Part shown: positions 13,749-15,381 of the stretch, piece by piece | Position numbering within the stretch: position 1 is the first letter of the stretch | Layout: each line of letters opens with the position of its first letter | Source: JBEKJU01 sp050011095 | Lineage (GTDB): Bacteria; Desulfobacterota; Syntrophorhabdia; Syntrophorhabdales; WCHB1-27 | Direction: 5' to 3' | Assembly (NCBI GenBank): GCA_050011095.1 | Contig: JBEKJU010000060.1 | Location: 1 to 15,381, forward strand | DNA length: 15,381 nt | Made by a program: the position numbers and the translations under genes | The notes under the pieces: generated by a model | What the model was told of the DNA's origin: nothing | Databases searched by the model: none | The model's input: only the letters and a program-made list of their open reading frames with translations

Positions 13749-13911
13749 TACCTCAAAGGGCAGAAGGAACCTGAATTGCTGCTCGCGGACAATCCTTTGG
13801 TGGGACAAATGTTTCGTGGGAGACAAGCTTCAGTACAAGATCAGGCACGAGTATGAATGGGCCATCATTGATTATCGGGGCTTCTATAAAAGCATGGGCG
13901 GCGGCGAATAG
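13749..13911 (+). pseudogene. C-terminal end of the major capsid gene, beyond the RIT insertion
   Basis: From TAC 13749 the sequence reads YLKGQKEPELLLADNPLVGQ-M-F, then after one base (C13815) in the next frame VGDKLQYKIRHEYEWAIIDY-RGFYKSMGGGE and TAG 13909-13911. This is the conserved end of capsids of this kind ('…G-x-x-E-P-E-L… MF… D-K-x-x-Y-K-I-R-H … A-x-x-D-Y-R-G-F-Y-K'). It continues exactly where the 5' part stops at GGG 10212. The single extra base breaks the frame even without the RIT element. It could be a true decay mutation or a sequencing error. Confidence 0.85.
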
Positions 13912-13932
13912 ACAGGCGTTCTAGCCTCCTTG

Positions 13933-13972
13933 TATCACCGGCCGGAGCGCGCCATCGCTCTGGCCGGTGATA
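13933..13972 (+). terminator. long stem-loop after the capsid gene
   Basis: TATCACCGGCC / GGCCGGTGATA forms a perfect 11-bp stem, continued inward by GGAGCG/CGCTCT (one G-T pair) around a CGCCAT loop, 17 pairs in all. Only TTT follows, so it is either a weak or bidirectional terminator or an mRNA-stabilising hairpin between the capsid and the next gene. Confidence 0.6.
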
Positions 13973-14024
13973 TTTGGAAGGGGTGCTACACATGTGGTCG
14001 GCGCCCGGAGGAGAAAAGGTAGCA

Positions 14025-14210
14025 ATGGAGCAAAAGCAGCTAAAAAAGCTCGCCCGCGAGCAGTTCGGGGCAGCCATTCTCCAAAGGTTAGGCGGGAAGG
14101 CGAAAAAGAAGCGCGTCAGGCCTACTCCACCCCGACACGATGATGTCTATTACGAAGGCGTTCGCGCGCTCGAATCTTTGGCGGGAGAGGCTTTTTTGCG
14201 AGGTGATTAA
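14025..14210 (+). CDS. small basic phage protein near the right end (61 aa)
   Basis: MEQKQLKKLAREQFGAAILQ… with a lysine-rich middle (GGKAKKKRVRP) and a helical acidic end (YYEGVRALESLAGEAFLRGD). ATG 14025 follows GGAGGAG by about 10 bases. ATG 13992 with AAGGGG is an in-frame alternative that adds 11 residues (MWSAPGGEKVA). It is the last gene before the right-end repeats, a place where Mu-like phages keep accessory genes. Probably cytoplasmic and nucleic-acid binding from its charge. No family recognised. Confidence 0.55.
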   Translation: MEQKQLKKLAREQFGAAILQRLGGKAKKKRVRPTPPRHDDVYYEGVRALESLAGEAFLRGD

Positions 14211-14326
14211 AGGGTTATCGAGACGGGCATAAAAGGTCTTTAAGGGTCGGTTAGGCGGCGCTTGTGAAATCCACAAATGTCCGCTGTTTTTGCGCACTTA
14301 TACAGCATAAAAAGTTTTCCACAATC

Positions 14327-14370
14327 GTTTCTCAACCCGCTTGTTACTTTTTCTCAACCCGCTTGGTAAT
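14327..14370 (-). repeat. right-end 22-bp tandem sites of the Mu-like prophage
   Basis: Two adjoining 22-base units (14327-14348 and 14349-14370) share TTTCTCAACCCGCTTG, 16 identical bases. On the minus strand the outer one reads TTACCAAGCGGGTTGAGAAA-AAGTAAC, the inverted partner of the left-end site at 4151-4178. Two directly adjacent 22-bp transposase sites at the right end is exactly the R1/R2 plan of phage Mu. The bases differ from Mu's own consensus. Confidence 0.65.
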
Positions 14371-14727
14371 CTATAGAGGTCCCATAGAAGAAGATGCCTT
14401 GAAACTCAAGACGGACATGATTAATGTATGAGTATCGGCGGATCGGGAAGGACCTTAAAGGCGCGCCCGAGCAGATGCAATGCTCGGCAGGGCAAAAGCC
14501 AAGGCCGGAGAGGGTGTTGTCTTATACGCGGATCGGCCATAGCGTAAATCAACCCGGACTCCGCCGGCACTGAGGGCCGCTCCAATGAGGGTGGCCCTCT
14601 CTTTACCTCCATGTCGAATGTCTAATGTCAAAAGAGCTGGTTTCTATGACCATGACTATGGTGCCCGTGACTATCTCAGAACGCCAAAAAGGTTCGTCTA
14701 GGTTTGTTTCTGATCGACTTTTTCTTG

Positions 14728-14756
14728 TTGTCGTATACTTTCTACTGGGATAGAAT
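14728..14756 (+). promoter_or_regulatory. candidate sigma-70-type promoter
   Basis: TTGTCG (14728-14733), 17 bases, TAGAAT (14751-14756). Spacing is ideal and the -10 matches five of six. No clear gene follows, so it may be a relic or drive an unrecognised transcript. Confidence 0.3.
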
Positions 14757-14802
14757 GGACAAGACAGAGGTCGTCAGAAGTTCAGAGACAATGGAGAACA
14801 GT

Positions 14803-14838
14803 CAAGAAGAAACTGTGTTTGGGTTGTGCTTGAGTGAG
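14803..14838 (+). repeat. 36-nt direct repeat, right copy
   Basis: Partner of 3893-3928, 31 of 36 identical. It lies about 430 bases outside the right prophage end sites. Confidence 0.6.
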
Positions 14839-15268
14839 GAGAGTGGACTGGGACCTATTCTATTCGGTGGCTTCTCTTTTCTGAACTCGTCGGAAACCAG
14901 ATTTTGCAGATTAGACGATCACCATCGGCAATCGCCGGAATATGAAAGAAAGTGGAGGGACGAGGGGGAAGAACGAAGCCCTTTCTACCCCGCTGCCGCT
15001 TCCCTTGCCATCTGTCTCGGTTCAGCAGAAATGGTGTAGGAAATTTCCCCTAGGTCCGAAGGATTTTTCAGACACGAGCGGGATTCTTCACTTGACCACT
15101 TTCTATTACCCGAGGCGATGAATGCGCCTGCTGCCAAAGCGCACGCGAGGGCCTTTCGGTAGGGTAAACTCTTCTGTGTGAATTGAAAAAGGAGTGAAAA
15201 AAGGGCGTACCTCCTATAAAATGACGTGTCACGACCAAATGATACGGATCTTATGAGGGGGCACACCG

Positions 15269-15381
15269 ATGAAGCTGGAAGTGAGTGTATCAGAACTGGT
15301 GGACCTGATCAAGGAAGTGCGGGCGACGCCGGCCCGGATATTCGAGGCCCTCGGCATGGACATCAGAAAACAGGTGGGAGA
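15269..15381 (+). CDS. IS256-family transposase, N-terminal part (runs off window)
   Basis: ATG 15269 follows AGGGGG by about 8 bases and opens MKLEVSVSELVDLIKEVRAT…PARIFEALGMDIRKQVGE, running to the window edge (37 codons). This is the usual start of a group of IS256 ('mutator') transposases, DDE enzymes of about 400 residues that continue with a zinc-binding 'L-x-x-F-L-G-R' region and catalytic D, D, E residues. Those lie beyond the window, so completeness cannot be judged. An IS256 copy here adds a third kind of insertion element next to the prophage. The call rests on the N-terminal motif 'VSVSEL-x-x-LIKEV-x-x-x-P-x-RIFE'. Confidence 0.75.
   Translation, partial: MKLEVSVSELVDLIKEVRATPARIFEALGMDIRKQVG

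Larger units (their letters stand above)
14371..15268. other. about 900 bases without a convincing gene
   Basis: 14434-14620 gives fragments in all three plus frames (for example KDLKGAPEQM and LGRAKAKAGEGVVLY) that could be a heavily decayed phage gene, but none is continuous. 14803-14838 is the right copy of the 36-nt repeat. The region just before 15269 should hold the left inverted repeat of the IS256-type element (candidate GGGCGTACC at 15205-15213), but its partner lies outside the window. Confidence 0.4.

Noticed and set aside
14434..14620. decayed phage gene after the right prophage end
   Set aside because: Suggestive pieces appear in different frames, but no continuous frame or certain family pattern. 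Left as a note on the gene-free stretch.
14704..15039. 111-aa plus-strand frame with a promoter-like sequence before it
   Set aside because: No ribosome site, low-complexity serine/glutamate composition, and it runs through the 36-nt repeat. The other repeat copy does not keep this frame.
14985..15266. 93-aa minus-strand frame before the IS256-type transposase
   Set aside because: No ribosome site or recognisable motif, and it overlaps the expected IS256 left end.
1..15381. CRISPR array, retron, toxin-antitoxin pair or diversity-generating retroelement
   Set aside because: Looked for regular spaced repeats, a reverse transcriptase motif (xxDD) and small toxin/antitoxin gene pairs. None seen. 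The 22-bp tandem pair at 14327 has only two units and fits phage end sites better.

Overview
Organism and setting: no ribosomal or housekeeping gene is present, so the host is inferred only. A selenocysteine-tRNA 3' end, GC-rich Mu-like phage genes, an IS200-type and an IS256-type transposase and a trio of tyrosine recombinases fit an anaerobic Desulfobacterota-like (syntrophic 'deltaproteobacterial') genome. The window is almost wholly accessory DNA, with several mobile elements nested or abutting and many broken genes.

Layout, left to right. (1) 1-710: two small minus-strand genes of phage character but unknown function. (2) 1186-2785: a run of truncated genes, namely a 33-residue N-terminal stub resembling a type III-like restriction helicase, the N-terminal 290 or so residues of a type I HsdR cut before its DEAD-box motif, and the C-terminal half of an unidentified, possibly helicase-related protein. 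(3) About 2800-3345: an IS200-type element with an intact HUH transposase and hairpin ends. (4) 3408-3812: a C-terminal stub of a serine recombinase, then the 3' part of tRNA-Sec (selC), read as the attachment scar of an element lying to its left. (5) About 4110-14370: a reduced Mu-like prophage. Its two ends carry inverted copies of one site (4151-4178 against 14343-14369). The right end has a 22-bp tandem pair and the left end repeated CTTTGAGAAAAA sites, like MuA-type transposase binding sites. Inside are a possible tail chaperone (minus strand), small coupled ORFs, a tape measure, a sigma-70 family factor, a small helical protein, GemA, a Mor-type activator, small ORFs, the major capsid and a small terminal gene. 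No transposase, portal, terminase or lysis gene is seen. (6) 10239-13748: a complete recombinase-in-trio (RIT) element inside the capsid gene. (7) 14371-15268: no convincing gene, and one copy of a 36-nt repeat whose partner lies left of the prophage. (8) 15269-end: start of an IS256-family transposase.

How the parts work together: sigma factor, 78-aa ORF, gemA and mor overlap or nearly touch and look like one early/middle regulatory operon. In Mu, Mor activates the middle promoter that leads to late genes. Here the tape measure, normally a late tail gene, runs straight into this regulatory block, and the capsid follows it with the usual intervening genes absent, so the prophage looks internally deleted and rearranged. 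The RIT element breaks the capsid: removing 10213-13748 rejoins the capsid in frame to its conserved C-terminus, apart from one extra base at 13815. The RIT carries three overlapping, catalytically complete tyrosine recombinases, its own terminator and symmetric compound inverted ends, so it may be the most intact mobile unit here.
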